Positions 34,550-43,197 of a stretch of DNA of 64,000 nt are shown here, piece after piece. Made by a program: the position numbers and the translations under genes. How positions within the stretch are numbered: position 1 is the first letter of the stretch; every line of letters starts with the position of its first letter. The stretch is from positions 1-64,000 of the forward strand of contig CAMDFD010000014.1 of assembly GCA_945897365.1 (NCBI GenBank). The letters run 5' to 3'. The DNA comes from Bordetella parapertussis (GTDB lineage Bacteria; Pseudomonadota; Gammaproteobacteria; Burkholderiales; Burkholderiaceae_B). Below the pieces are notes generated by a model, which saw only the letters and a list, made by a program, of their open reading frames with translations, made no database searches and had not been told where the DNA came from.

Positions 34550-35818
34550 TTAAGCGGCTTTCACACGTATGGCACCAGAAACACGCAGGGCCTTAGCGCG
34601 CGCCAGATCCACAGACGCGCCCGTCGCCAACGCGACCCCCATACGCCGCTTAATAAAGGACTCCGGTTTGCCGAACAAACGCAGATCGGTCCCAGGCTCG
34701 GCCAACGCTTCAGTAACCCCTTCGTAACGAATCGCTTTAGCTTCGATCCCACCATAAATCACACTACTCGCTGCAGGCCCGCGCAAGGAGGTGTCCACAG
34801 GCAAGCCTAACAAGGCGCGGGCATGCAATTCAAACTCACTCTGGCCCTGCGACACCAAGGTCACTAAGCCCGTATCGTGAGGGCGCGGGCTCACCTCGGA
34901 GAACCAAACCTCGTCACCCGAGACGAACAACTCCACGCCGAACAAGCCTTGTCCGCCCAAATTGTCTGTCACCACGCGGGCGATTTGTTGCGCACGCTCA
35001 AGCGCCCGAGGCGACATCGGCTGAGGCTGCCAACTTTCTACATAATCACCGCCGATCTGCAGATGGCCGATCGGTTCGCAAAAATGAGTCTCGACCTGTC
35101 CGTTCGGACCTCGAGCGCGAACGGTCAGCAGCGTAATTTCGTATTCAAAATCGATAAACCCCTCGACAATTATGCGGCTGCCCTCGACCCGGGCCCCTGC
35201 TTTGGCGATATTCCAGGCGGACGCAATATCTTCTGGCCCGCGCAAGACGGACTGCCCCTTGCCAGACGAAGACATGACAGGCTTGACCAGACAAGGAAAA
35301 CCGACTGCGGCGGTTGCCTGGGCCAAAGAAGCTAAGGAATCCGCAAAACGATAGGGCGAAGTCGGCAATCCGAGCGTTTCGGCGGCGAGTCGACGAATGC
35401 CTTCGCGATTCATGGTGAGTTGCGCCGCCCGGGCTGTGGGCGTGACACGAACCACACCGGCAGCCTCGAGCTCGACCAACAAATCCGTGTCAATCGCCTC
35501 GATTTCGGGCACGATCAAGTGGGGCTGCTCTTTTTCAATCACCGCGCGCAAGGCGACTTTATCTGTCATCGCCACCACGTAGGCTCTATGCGCGACCTGT
35601 TGTCCGGGAGCATCGGCATAACGGTCGACCGCGATGACCTCGACCCCTAGGCGCTGGAGGGCCAGAATGACCTCTTTGCCAAGCTCGCCGGCCCCCAACA
35701 ACATCACCTTGAGCGCTGCGCCCGACAAAGGGGTACCAAAAACAGCCGCATAAGGCGCGAGAGCCGACGCAGGAGACCCCGCAGTTGCAACAGATGAAAT
35801 ATTCATGGGCGTTGACAT
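34550..35818 (-). CDS. purT: Formate-dependent phosphoribosylglycinamide formyltransferase PurT
   Basis: ATP-grasp enzyme that makes formyl-GAR in purine synthesis using formate and ATP instead of formyltetrahydrofolate. The 422-residue product has an N-terminal Rossmann-like part (VMLLGAGELGKEVILALQRL), the ATP-grasp core with KPVMSSSGKGQSV and the DFEYEITLLTVRA strand, and SEVSPRPHDTGLVTL. It is slightly long at the N-terminus (about 20 residues of Ala/Ser-rich leader), so a later start is possible. It is read toward apt, with which it probably shares a transcript. Confidence 0.96.
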   Translation of the reverse strand: MSTPMNISSVATAGSPASALAPYAAVFGTPLSGAALKVMLLGAGELGKEVILALQRLGVEVIAVDRYADAPGQQVAHRAYVVAMTDKVALRAVIEKEQPHLIVPEIEAIDTDLLVELEAAGVVRVTPTARAAQLTMNREGIRRLAAETLGLPTSPYRFADSLASLAQATAAVGFPCLVKPVMSSSGKGQSVLRGPEDIASAWNIAKAGARVEGSRIIVEGFIDFEYEITLLTVRARGPNGQVETHFCEPIGHLQIGGDYVESWQPQPMSPRALERAQQIARVVTDNLGGQGLFGVELFVSGDEVWFSEVSPRPHDTGLVTLVSQGQSEFELHARALLGLPVDTSLRGPAASSVIYGGIEAKAIRYEGVTEALAEPGTDLRLFGKPESFIKRRMGVALATGASVDLARAKALRVSGAIRVKAA

Positions 35819-35927
35819 GGAAAATCCAGGGGAGGAAACACAGAGACGTCAGATTGCCACAGCGCGTACCCCGACGCAACCACACCCAAAATCCGCATGT
35901 CAGACCTGAAACGATTAAACTCAGGAC

Positions 35928-36965
35928 ATGGCCTCTAAGCACTCACCTAAAACCACGCCGTGCCATACGCGCGACGACCCGACCGACTTTGACAGCCCTC
36001 ACGCAGCGGCGCTGGCATCGGCCGAGCGCACCCTCACGCTCGAGGCTCAAGCCATTATTGAGCTTAAAAACCGCCTCAACGAGGACTTTGCAGAAGCCGT
36101 CGCACTGATTTTGGGCTGCTCCGGACGAGTCGTCGTTTGCGGTTTGGGTAAAACAGGTCATATCGCCCGCAAAATCGCGGCGACCTTCGCCTCTACCGGA
36201 ACACCGGCTTTTTTCTTGCACGCTGCCGAGGCCATCCATGGCGACATTGGAATGTTGGGCGGACAAGACCTTCTCATCGCTCTGTCTTATTCCGGTAACG
36301 GTCAAGAATTACTCACCATTTTGCCCGCGGCGCACCGCTTAGGCGTCAAGGTCATCGCCATCACAGGCAACGTGCAATCCGAGCTCGCGAAACTTGCCGA
36401 GGTCCACCTCGATATCAGCGTGACGCAAGAAGCCTGCCCACTCAATCTCGCCCCAACAGCAAGCACCACCACCGCACTCGCTTTAGGTGATGCGCTTGCA
36501 GTGGCCTGCCTTGAAGCGCGCGGCTTTGGTCATGAGGATTTTGCCCGATCGCACCCCGGAGGCGCGCTCGGCAGACGCCTGTTGCTGCGTGTTTCGGATG
36601 TCATGCGCTGTAGCGACGCCGTACCCACCGTTGCGGCCGACGCCACAGTATTTCAAGCGTTAGAAGAAATCTCTCGAAAGGGTATGGGCATGACCGCGGT
36701 GCTCGATGCCAATGGTTGTGCCATCGGTATTTTTACTGATGGTGATCTGCGTCGCCTGATCGAGAAGAAGGGTGACGTCCGCAATGTGCTTGTCACAGAA
36801 GGTATGTCACGCAATCCGCGACATATCGCTGCCGAGGCTTTAGCCGTCGATGCCGCTACCCTGATGGACCGCCACCGCCTCAACCAAATGCTGGTCGCTG
36901 AGGCAAATGGCAAACTCGTAGGCGCCCTGCATATGCATGACCTGATGGCCGCCAAGGTTGTTTGA
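35928..36965 (+). CDS. kdsD: Arabinose-5-phosphate isomerase KdsD
   Basis: Converts ribulose 5-phosphate to arabinose 5-phosphate, the precursor of Kdo in LPS. The 345-residue product has an N-terminal sugar isomerase (SIS) domain, with GKTGHIARKIAATFASTGTP and ALSYSGNGQELLTILPA, followed by two CBS domains from about residue 220 (SDVMRCSDAVPTVAADATVF). Slightly longer at the N-terminus than usual. It opens a five-gene run kdsD-kdsC-lptC-lptA-lptB with gaps of 10 to 25 bases, coupling Kdo synthesis to LPS export. Confidence 0.96.
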   Translation: MASKHSPKTTPCHTRDDPTDFDSPHAAALASAERTLTLEAQAIIELKNRLNEDFAEAVALILGCSGRVVVCGLGKTGHIARKIAATFASTGTPAFFLHAAEAIHGDIGMLGGQDLLIALSYSGNGQELLTILPAAHRLGVKVIAITGNVQSELAKLAEVHLDISVTQEACPLNLAPTASTTTALALGDALAVACLEARGFGHEDFARSHPGGALGRRLLLRVSDVMRCSDAVPTVAADATVFQALEEISRKGMGMTAVLDANGCAIGIFTDGDLRRLIEKKGDVRNVLVTEGMSRNPRHIAAEALAVDAATLMDRHRLNQMLVAEANGKLVGALHMHDLMAAKVV

Positions 36966-36975
36966 GATAACGTCC

Positions 36976-37575
36976 ATGAATAAACCCCATTTCATTCCCC
37001 ACCCTGCCGAAGCACTGGTGCTGGCCCGTATTCCCTCCACCCTGCGAGAGCGCCTCGGACAAATCAAACTGATGGTGTTCGATGTCGATGGCGTGCTGAC
37101 CGACGGTAGTCTTTGGTACGGTGAACAAGGTGAAATGTTCAAACGCTTTAATGCACTCGACGGTCATGGTTTAAAGATGCTTACGACCAGCGGAATCAAA
37201 GTCGCACTGGTGACTGGTCGCGAGGGACCGATCGTCGATCGCCGAGCCGCTGAACTGGGACTCGGGGACGTCTTGCAAAACGTCCGCGACAAAGGCGCCG
37301 CGTTAAATGAACTTGTGGCACGACACCGCCTGACGCTCGAAGAGTCTGGCTTTATGGGTGATGATCTGATCGATTTGCCCGCTATGCAGCGCGCCGGTTT
37401 TGCCGCAAGCGTACCGGACGCACCTGCCTATGTCACCCAGGCTGCCCACTGGACCGCGACCAAAGCAGGCGGAAAAGGTGCTGTGCGTGAATGTTGCGAC
37501 TTAATCTTGGCCTCTCAAGGTCGACTTGGACACTTTTTTCAACCAGGCCGCCTCGGCCCCGGTTCTATTCAGTGA
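36976..37575 (+). CDS. kdsC: 3-deoxy-D-manno-octulosonate 8-phosphate phosphatase KdsC
   Basis: HAD-family phosphatase that removes phosphate from Kdo 8-phosphate. From ATG 36976 the product is 199 residues; an in-frame TTG six codons upstream overlaps the end of kdsD and is less likely. The catalytic loop is VFDVDGVLTDG with D36 and D38, and motif III/IV is GFMGDDLIDLP. It lacks a large cap domain, as is normal for the tetrameric KdsC group. Ten bases separate it from kdsD and ten from lptC. Confidence 0.95.
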   Translation: MNKPHFIPHPAEALVLARIPSTLRERLGQIKLMVFDVDGVLTDGSLWYGEQGEMFKRFNALDGHGLKMLTTSGIKVALVTGREGPIVDRRAAELGLGDVLQNVRDKGAALNELVARHRLTLEESGFMGDDLIDLPAMQRAGFAASVPDAPAYVTQAAHWTATKAGGKGAVRECCDLILASQGRLGHFFQPGRLGPGSIQ

Positions 37576-37585
37576 CCGCGACCCC

Positions 37586-38188
37586 ATGAAAGAACGCGCC
37601 TCCATCGTAGTCTCGATTTTCATCCTCACTTTGTTGGTGATGGGGACGTGGTGGGCGGCCGACTACTCTCAGCGTGCTGTTCAGATTGATCCCCCGAGCC
37701 GGCTGACCCACGAGCGCGACACCTGGGCAAAAAAAATAGTGCTGATTCGGACCAATGACAAGGGGATTGTGATTCATCGCCTCGAGGGCGATCTAATGGA
37801 ACACTTTCCTGACGACAAATCCTACGAGCTTCAGGCACCGCGTGCTTATACCCTCAAAGAAGAAAACCCACTGACTGTCGCCACCTCCAAAGTCGCGTTT
37901 ATTTACGATGAAGGCGACCGGATTATCATGCGCGGAGACGCCGTACTGCTGCGCCTAGGCGATGCAGCACGGCAGCCACTCAATTTTCGCAGTGAAGAGA
38001 TCACACTGTTAGTGAATAAAGATCTTGCCTACACAGACATGCCCGCCATCGCAATAAGCGGTCGCTCCAAAATGTCCGGTGTAGGGATGCGTTTTAACAA
38101 TGCCACGCAACAATTGGACGTATTCAAATCAACAGATGTCGACATCGCCCCCAAAGACCCACGCGAGGGCGCCAAGCCTCCTGCATAA
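37586..38188 (+). CDS. lptC: LPS export protein LptC
   Basis: Bitopic inner-membrane protein that passes LPS from the LptBFG transporter to the periplasmic bridge protein LptA. The 200-residue product starts at ATG 37586 with a single N-terminal helix (about 7-25, IVVSIFILTLLVMGTWWAA) and a periplasmic beta-jellyroll domain. An upstream in-frame ATG at 37526 lies inside kdsC and is rejected. Position between kdsC and lptA is the conserved order and the main support, since LptC sequences vary strongly. Confidence 0.93.
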   Translation: MKERASIVVSIFILTLLVMGTWWAADYSQRAVQIDPPSRLTHERDTWAKKIVLIRTNDKGIVIHRLEGDLMEHFPDDKSYELQAPRAYTLKEENPLTVATSKVAFIYDEGDRIIMRGDAVLLRLGDAARQPLNFRSEEITLLVNKDLAYTDMPAIAISGRSKMSGVGMRFNNATQQLDVFKSTDVDIAPKDPREGAKPPA

Positions 38189-38199
38189 AGAGCCAATCC

Positions 38200-38859
38200 A
38201 TGATTTTTAAACTCGCCCTACCATTTCTTTGCAAGCTCATCCTTCTTGGCTCCGTTGCCTCCGCACAGGCGCAAACCGCAGCTGCGGGCGCGACACCGAC
38301 CACCCCCGTCGAAGAACCCAGCACCATGATTTTGTCTGATACGCTGCGCTTTGACGATGCCAAAAAAGAAAGTACCTTTACTGGCAAGGTTGTGATGACG
38401 CGCGGCTTGTTGTCGTTGAGCTCCGACGTGTTGTCGATGCGCGAGGACGCCGAAGGCAACCAGCACGGGATCGCGACAGCAGACCCCGGCAAGCGTGTCT
38501 TCATTCGCCAAGTTCGGCCCGAAAACTTCGAGGTCCTCGAGGGTGTAGCGCTCAAGGCAGACTACGACGGCAAAAATGAAACGTTTGATTTGATTGGTCA
38601 GGCCGTCGTCACTCGCTATATTTGCGGCAAGCATTTTGATACGGTCAGTGGGCAGCAAGTCCGCTACAACCAAAAAACAGATGTCTATCAGGCTTTCTCC
38701 GGCCCCGACTCCTACAATCCAGACGGACGCGTGCGCTCTGTCGCACAACCTAAAGCACGTACTGAAGCTGCCATCTCAGCCTGCCGGGCCGCACAGGCCA
38801 ATACGCCCGCGCCCGCGCTCTTGCCTGCAAGCCCTCCCGCTGTGGCGCCTCGCCCCTAA
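38200..38859 (+). CDS. lptA: LPS transport periplasmic protein LptA
   Basis: Periplasmic protein whose jellyroll units stack into the bridge carrying LPS to the outer membrane. The 219-residue product has a signal peptide (MIFKLALPFLCKLILLGSVA, cleaved near AQAQ) and an OstA-like domain with ILSDTLRFDDAKKESTFTGK and VLSMREDAEGN. The C-terminal 35 residues are rich in Ala and Pro (PAPALLPASPPAVAPRP), an unstructured tail not needed by the family fold. It follows lptC by 11 bases and precedes lptB by 25. Confidence 0.94.
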   Translation: MIFKLALPFLCKLILLGSVASAQAQTAAAGATPTTPVEEPSTMILSDTLRFDDAKKESTFTGKVVMTRGLLSLSSDVLSMREDAEGNQHGIATADPGKRVFIRQVRPENFEVLEGVALKADYDGKNETFDLIGQAVVTRYICGKHFDTVSGQQVRYNQKTDVYQAFSGPDSYNPDGRVRSVAQPKARTEAAISACRAAQANTPAPALLPASPPAVAPRP

Positions 38860-38884
38860 TACCCAAAGACACCTAAGCTTCTCC

Positions 38885-39676
38885 ATGCAAACATCACACG
38901 CCTCTTCCAACTTTGATTCACAAGCCCTTTCGACGCCCGGACAACTGAGCGCAACGGGTCTGCGTAAATCCTATGGCGGCCGGATGGTGGTGCAAGACGT
39001 ATCGATTTCAGTTAACAGCGGTGAAGTCGTGGGTCTACTGGGCCCCAACGGCGCTGGAAAAACCACGAGTTTTTATATGATTGTCGGATTGGTGGCCGCC
39101 GATGCAGGCCGGATCGAAATCGACGATACCGTTATCAGCAGCATGCCTATCCACAAACGCGCGCGCCTCGGGCTGTCCTACCTGCCCCAAGATGCCTCCG
39201 TATTCAGACGTCTGACCGTCGAAGAAAATATTCGGGCCGTGCTCGAACTTCAAATCGATAATGATGGTAAAAAATTCTCCTCAAAAAAAATTGAGGAGCA
39301 ACTGGATTCCTTGCTTGATGAGTTACAAATCGCCCATATCCGTCGCAACAGTGCGCTCTCCCTCTCGGGTGGAGAGCGACGGCGCGTCGAAATCTCGCGC
39401 GCGCTTGCCACGCGGCCTCGCTTCATCTTGCTGGACGAACCTTTCGCCGGCGTTGACCCGATCGCAGTGATTGAAATTCAACGCATCGTGCGCTTTCTTA
39501 AAAGCCGTGGCATCGGTGTGTTGATTACCGACCACAACGTTCGTGAAACCCTGGGTATTTGCGATCGCGCATACATCATTAGCGAAGGTAAAGTGTTGAC
39601 GACAGGACAGCCCGAGGAGATTATCAACGACGCTTCGGTGCGTCGCGTCTATTTGGGCGAACACTTCAAAATGTAA
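38885..39676 (+). CDS. lptB: LPS export ABC transporter ATP-binding protein LptB
   Basis: Cytoplasmic ATPase that powers LPS extraction with LptF and LptG. From ATG 38885 the product is 263 residues. It has Walker A GPNGAGKTTS, the signature LSGGERRRVE, Walker B FILLDEPFAGVDP and the switch His in ITDHNVRETL. The N-terminal 20 residues before LSATGLRKSYGG are an extension. In most beta- and gamma-proteobacteria rpoN (sigma-54) follows directly; here the next gene is hpf, 223 bases away. Confidence 0.97.
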   Translation: MQTSHASSNFDSQALSTPGQLSATGLRKSYGGRMVVQDVSISVNSGEVVGLLGPNGAGKTTSFYMIVGLVAADAGRIEIDDTVISSMPIHKRARLGLSYLPQDASVFRRLTVEENIRAVLELQIDNDGKKFSSKKIEEQLDSLLDELQIAHIRRNSALSLSGGERRRVEISRALATRPRFILLDEPFAGVDPIAVIEIQRIVRFLKSRGIGVLITDHNVRETLGICDRAYIISEGKVLTTGQPEEIINDASVRRVYLGEHFKM

Positions 39677-39791
39677 GTCAAAAAAAGATTGGATACTATC
39701 CTCTCTTTTTTGCTGCAGTGCAGCGTCAACGTTTTTGTCTTAGATCAATCTTTAAGGATTTACACCCTTGCTTTCTTCGGCTAATTCCTTA

Positions 39792-39815
39792 AACTAAATA
39801 TATGACAATTTAGTT
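39792..39815. repeat. Inverted repeat upstream of hpf
   Basis: Perfect 8-base arms AACTAAAT (39792-39799) and ATTTAGTT (39808-39815) are separated by eight bases. The symmetric spacing of roughly 1.5 helical turns fits a dimeric regulator's operator, but no T-run follows, so it is not a terminator. It lies 84 bases before hpf in the gap where rpoN usually sits. The rest of that gap (39677-39899) is AT-rich with no gene and no visible rpoN remnant. Confidence 0.45.
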
Positions 39816-39899
39816 AAAGGAGCGCCTCACTAAACCTCTGCACGTCAAACCGTTGTAAGTGTTTGTACTTCGTTCTATCCCTTTAATGGAGAGTACGCA

Positions 39900-40226
39900 A
39901 TGAACCTAAACATTACTGGTCACCATCTTGACGTTACACCTGCCATCCGGGCATACATTCACACAAAGATGTCGCGCGTCGTGCGCCACTTTGATCATGT
40001 GATCGATACACAGGTCTTTCTGTCGCTCGAACCTCTCAAGCACCGAGCGGAATTGACCCTTCACATTCGAGGTAAAGACATCCATTGCGAAGCCTCTGAG
40101 GATAACTTGTATGCAGCAATTGACTTACTCGTCGACAAAGTCGACCGTAAGGTCTTGCAACATAAGGCACGCACTCAAGACCATCACCATATATCAGTCA
40201 AGCGACAAATCTTCGAGACTGCATAA
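39900..40226 (+). CDS. hpf: Ribosome hibernation promoting factor, short form
   Basis: Binds the 30S subunit in stationary phase and blocks translation while promoting 100S dimers. The 108-residue product begins MNLNITGHHLDVTPAIRAYI and includes FDHVIDTQVFLSLE and DLYAAIDL-like NLYAAIDLLVDKVDRKV, matching the S30AE fold. It is the short form without the C-terminal dimerisation domain; the tail is His-rich (QDHHHIS). It is the first gene of hpf-ptsN-hprK-rapZ, which in relatives follows rpoN. Confidence 0.95.
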   Translation: MNLNITGHHLDVTPAIRAYIHTKMSRVVRHFDHVIDTQVFLSLEPLKHRAELTLHIRGKDIHCEASEDNLYAAIDLLVDKVDRKVLQHKARTQDHHHISVKRQIFETA

Positions 40227-40283
40227 AACTTAGACTGCAACGGCCAATGTCATCTGGCCGCACTGCAGCATATAATCAAATGC

Positions 40284-40739
40284 ATGAAACTTTTGCCACG
40301 CATCTTGCCTGTCAGCAACATCGTGCTCAACCTCACTGTTACGAGTAAAAAGCGCGCCTTTGAACAGGCTAGCCTTTTATTTGAGAACAATAACGGGATT
40401 GAGCGCGCGGCCGTTTACGAAAGCTTATTTGCGCGAGAGTGCCTTGGCTCAACAGCGCTCGGCGGGGGCATCGCCGTTCCTCATGGCAGAGTCAAAGGCA
40501 TCAAGCATGCCGCCGCTGCTTTTTTCAGGCTGGCACAACCCATTGCTTTTGACGCGCCTGACCATGCGCCTGTTCAGCAATTACTTTTTCTCGTCGCCCC
40601 AGAAGCGGAAACCCAACAACATCTCGATATACTGGCAGAGGTGGCTCAGCGTCTCTCTGACCCCGCTTTACGAGCGCGCCTAGCCACCGAGGTCGATCCC
40701 ATCGTTATCCATCAGCTGCTGACCGCCGGTCAGGCTTAG
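40284..40739 (+). CDS. ptsN: Nitrogen PTS enzyme IIA PtsN
   Basis: Regulatory phosphocarrier of the nitrogen PTS, which receives phosphate from the NPr protein and adjusts potassium, nitrogen and envelope functions. The 151-residue product has the phosphorylation site His67 in GGIAVPHGRVKG. Normal family length. It lies between hpf (57 bases) and hprK (41 bases), an arrangement specific to organisms that combine PTS-Ntr with HPr kinase. EI-Ntr and NPr genes are not in this window. Confidence 0.94.
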   Translation: MKLLPRILPVSNIVLNLTVTSKKRAFEQASLLFENNNGIERAAVYESLFARECLGSTALGGGIAVPHGRVKGIKHAAAAFFRLAQPIAFDAPDHAPVQQLLFLVAPEAETQQHLDILAEVAQRLSDPALRARLATEVDPIVIHQLLTAGQA

Positions 40740-40780
40740 CTACAAAACGGTCGGCCTCTTCCCTCAACTACGGAGTCGCT

Positions 40781-41707
40781 ATGCTGACGGTGCAGGATCT
40801 AGTGAATGACAATGTCGAAGACATTTCTTTCAAATGGGTGGCAGGACAATCGGCGGCAAATCGCCTGATTCCTGACAACGGGATGGCCGCTGCTGACTTG
40901 ATCGGCCACCTAAATCTGATCCACCCCTCTCGTATCCAAGTCTTTGGTCGTGAAGAAATGGATTACTACACCCGCTTCGATACGCGTCGGCGAGTGCACC
41001 ATCTCGAAGAGTTACTCGCGGGCGGCGTACCTGCCATTCTGCTGGCTGACGACTTACAGGCCACGGACGACTTGATTCTCAACTGCGAGAATAGCCACGT
41101 ACCCCTTTTATCGACCTCAGTTCATGCCGCAGAGCTGATCGACCTCTTACGCATTTATCTCAGCCGTCGACTCGCCCCGACCACCACGGTTCACGGTGTC
41201 TTCATGGATGTACTGGGACTCGGCGTGCTCATTACCGGCGAATCCGGCCTGGGCAAAAGCGAGCTTGCGTTAGAGTTGATTTCTCGCGGTCACGGACTCG
41301 TCGCCGACGATGCGGTTGAGTTGTCACGCACCGCACCCCATGCCATCGAGGGCCATTGTCCGGAGCTCTTGCGCAATATGCTCGAGGTACGAGGTCTGGG
41401 TTTGCTCAATATCCGGACCATCTTTGGTGAAACCTCCGTGCGGCGCAAAATGAAGCTCAAGCTGATTGTGCATCTGGTTCGCGCAACGGCACAGGACAAA
41501 TTCGAACGACTCCCCTTACAAGATATGACACAGGACATGCTCGGTTGTCCGATTCGCAAAGTCATGCTTCAGGTCGCAGCCGGCCGAAACCTTGCCGTGC
41601 TCGTCGAGGCCGCTGTACGCAATACGATCCTCAAACTACGCGGCATCGACACGCTCGCCGAATTCATGGCGCGGCAATCGGCCGCCATCGCTCAAGGGCA
41701 AAATTAA
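40781..41707 (+). CDS. hprK: HPr kinase/phosphorylase
   Basis: Phosphorylates and dephosphorylates a serine on HPr-type proteins. The 308-residue product has an N-terminal receiver-like domain (about 1-130) and a C-terminal kinase domain with Walker A GESGLGKS at 153-160 and the HPrK signature EVRGLGLLNIRTIFGE. Intact and full length. In beta-proteobacteria it is thought to act in a reduced, mainly regulatory PTS. It ends one base before rapZ starts. Confidence 0.95.
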   Translation: MLTVQDLVNDNVEDISFKWVAGQSAANRLIPDNGMAAADLIGHLNLIHPSRIQVFGREEMDYYTRFDTRRRVHHLEELLAGGVPAILLADDLQATDDLILNCENSHVPLLSTSVHAAELIDLLRIYLSRRLAPTTTVHGVFMDVLGLGVLITGESGLGKSELALELISRGHGLVADDAVELSRTAPHAIEGHCPELLRNMLEVRGLGLLNIRTIFGETSVRRKMKLKLIVHLVRATAQDKFERLPLQDMTQDMLGCPIRKVMLQVAAGRNLAVLVEAAVRNTILKLRGIDTLAEFMARQSAAIAQGQN

Positions 41708-41708
41708 C

Positions 41709-42581
41709 ATGCCTGCGCTCAAAGTCGTTCTCTTGACTGGCATTTCCGGCTCTGGCAAGTCCGTAGCGTTGCGCATGCTCGAAGATGCGGGCTACGTGTG
41801 CGTCGACAATCTTCCTCTGCGTTTTTTGCATGAATTTATGACCTCGATGCGCGATGATGCGGCAAAGCGGATCGCGGTCGCAATCGATGTCCGCTCCCCT
41901 GGCGAGCTTGCAGAAATGCCTGCCGTCATTAGTGCGCTCAACACGGCAAATACTGAATTTAAATTGATTTTTCTGGATGCGGACAATGAAACTCTGGTGC
42001 ATCGCTACTCAGAGTCGCGTCGTCGTCATCCCCTTGCAGAACGTCTAACCCAAAAAGGCTTGAGCGCCACACTGGAAGAATGTATTGAACTAGAGCGCGA
42101 TCAACTGAGTGACCTGCGCAACTTAGGTCACGTGATCGATACGTCGGGCCTGATGCCAGGTCAACTGCGCGCTTGGATGCGCGACCTGATTCAAGCCGAC
42201 CGCAAACCACTACTCATCACTTTTGAATCCTTTGCGTTCAAACAGGGTGTCCCCAGAGACGCCGACCTGGTGTTTGATGTGCGATGCCTGCCAAATCCCC
42301 ACTATGATCCAGCCCTGCGTCCACTCACGGGCCGAGATCAACCTGTCGCAAACTGGCTCAAAAGTTTCGCAGATGTCGAACTGATGATCAGTGACATTGA
42401 GGGCTTTATTCGTAAATGGTTGCCGCGTTACACCGAAGACACGCGCAGCTACCTGACGGTCGCCATCGGCTGCACTGGTGGCAAACATCGCTCCGTGTAT
42501 GTGGTCGAAACACTCGCCAAACGCTTTGCCGATCAACAATTGCTCGTGCGCCATCGCCATCAACCCGAGATCTCCGGATGA
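41709..42581 (+). CDS. rapZ: RNase adapter protein RapZ
   Basis: P-loop protein that in enteric bacteria binds the small RNA GlmZ and delivers it to RNase E, tuning glucosamine-6-phosphate synthase. The 290-residue product has Walker A GISGSGKS near residues 9-16, DNLPLRFL, and the C-terminal RNA-binding region with IGCTGGKHRSVYVVE. The start at ATG 41709 is one base after the hprK stop, and the weak ribosome site suggests coupled translation. Its stop overlaps the rlpA start. Confidence 0.95.
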   Translation: MPALKVVLLTGISGSGKSVALRMLEDAGYVCVDNLPLRFLHEFMTSMRDDAAKRIAVAIDVRSPGELAEMPAVISALNTANTEFKLIFLDADNETLVHRYSESRRRHPLAERLTQKGLSATLEECIELERDQLSDLRNLGHVIDTSGLMPGQLRAWMRDLIQADRKPLLITFESFAFKQGVPRDADLVFDVRCLPNPHYDPALRPLTGRDQPVANWLKSFADVELMISDIEGFIRKWLPRYTEDTRSYLTVAIGCTGGKHRSVYVVETLAKRFADQQLLVRHRHQPEISG

Positions 42582-43153
42582 AAAACGGCACGGCTCAACT
42601 GCTGCGACTGCTCAGTATCTGCGCTTTATGTGGACTCCTCGCAGCCTGCGGATCGAGCTCCCGCAAAGGCGGCTATTACAAAGACGATGGCCCCGGGGCC
42701 AACCCGCCCGCAAATTTGGATCGCGTGCCAGATGCCGTACCCAAAATCGAGCCGCTCGCACGGGGTCCAAATCGGCCTTATACCGCGCTTGGACAAAGCT
42801 TTACACCTGATACAAGCGGACGCCCTTATCGCGTTCAAGGTCGCGCCTCATGGTACGGCAGAAAGTTTCATGGCAAACCGACCTCGAATGGCGAGCGCTA
42901 TGATATGTACGCGATGACCGCTGCGCATCCCACGCTGCCGATCCCCAGCTATGTGCGGGTTACGCGCGTGTCGACCGGCAAGACCGTCGTGCTGCGGGTC
43001 AACGACCGAGGACCTTTCCTTCGGGGCAGGGTGATTGATTTGTCCTATGTGGCCGCCTATCAACTCGGCGTGATCGCCACAGGCAGTGCTGAGGTGATCG
43101 TCGAGCGGATCATGCCCGAGGAAATTCGTAACTGGCGGGCGCGTAAACCTTAG
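42578..43153 (+). CDS. rlpA: Septal-ring lipoprotein RlpA-like
   Basis: Outer-membrane lipoprotein with a double-psi beta-barrel domain; in some species it is a lytic transglycosylase for peptidoglycan lacking stem peptides. From ATG 42578 the product is 191 residues, with a lipoprotein signal ending in LLAAC (Cys at about 25). The barrel domain spans about 85-175: GRASWYGRKFHGKPTSNGER, then VVLRVNDRGPF and GRVIDLSYVAAYQLGV. No SPOR domain follows, so septal targeting by SPOR is not expected. It overlaps rapZ by four bases. Confidence 0.93.
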   Translation: MKNGTAQLLRLLSICALCGLLAACGSSSRKGGYYKDDGPGANPPANLDRVPDAVPKIEPLARGPNRPYTALGQSFTPDTSGRPYRVQGRASWYGRKFHGKPTSNGERYDMYAMTAAHPTLPIPSYVRVTRVSTGKTVVLRVNDRGPFLRGRVIDLSYVAAYQLGVIATGSAEVIVERIMPEEIRNWRARKP

Positions 43154-43197
43154 CCATGCAGCGAACTGAACGACTTCCTGTGTTCAGAAAACGACTC

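Noticed and set aside
39677..39899. Remnant of rpoN
   Set aside because: No frame in the gap resembles sigma-54; stop codons are frequent and composition is AT-rich.
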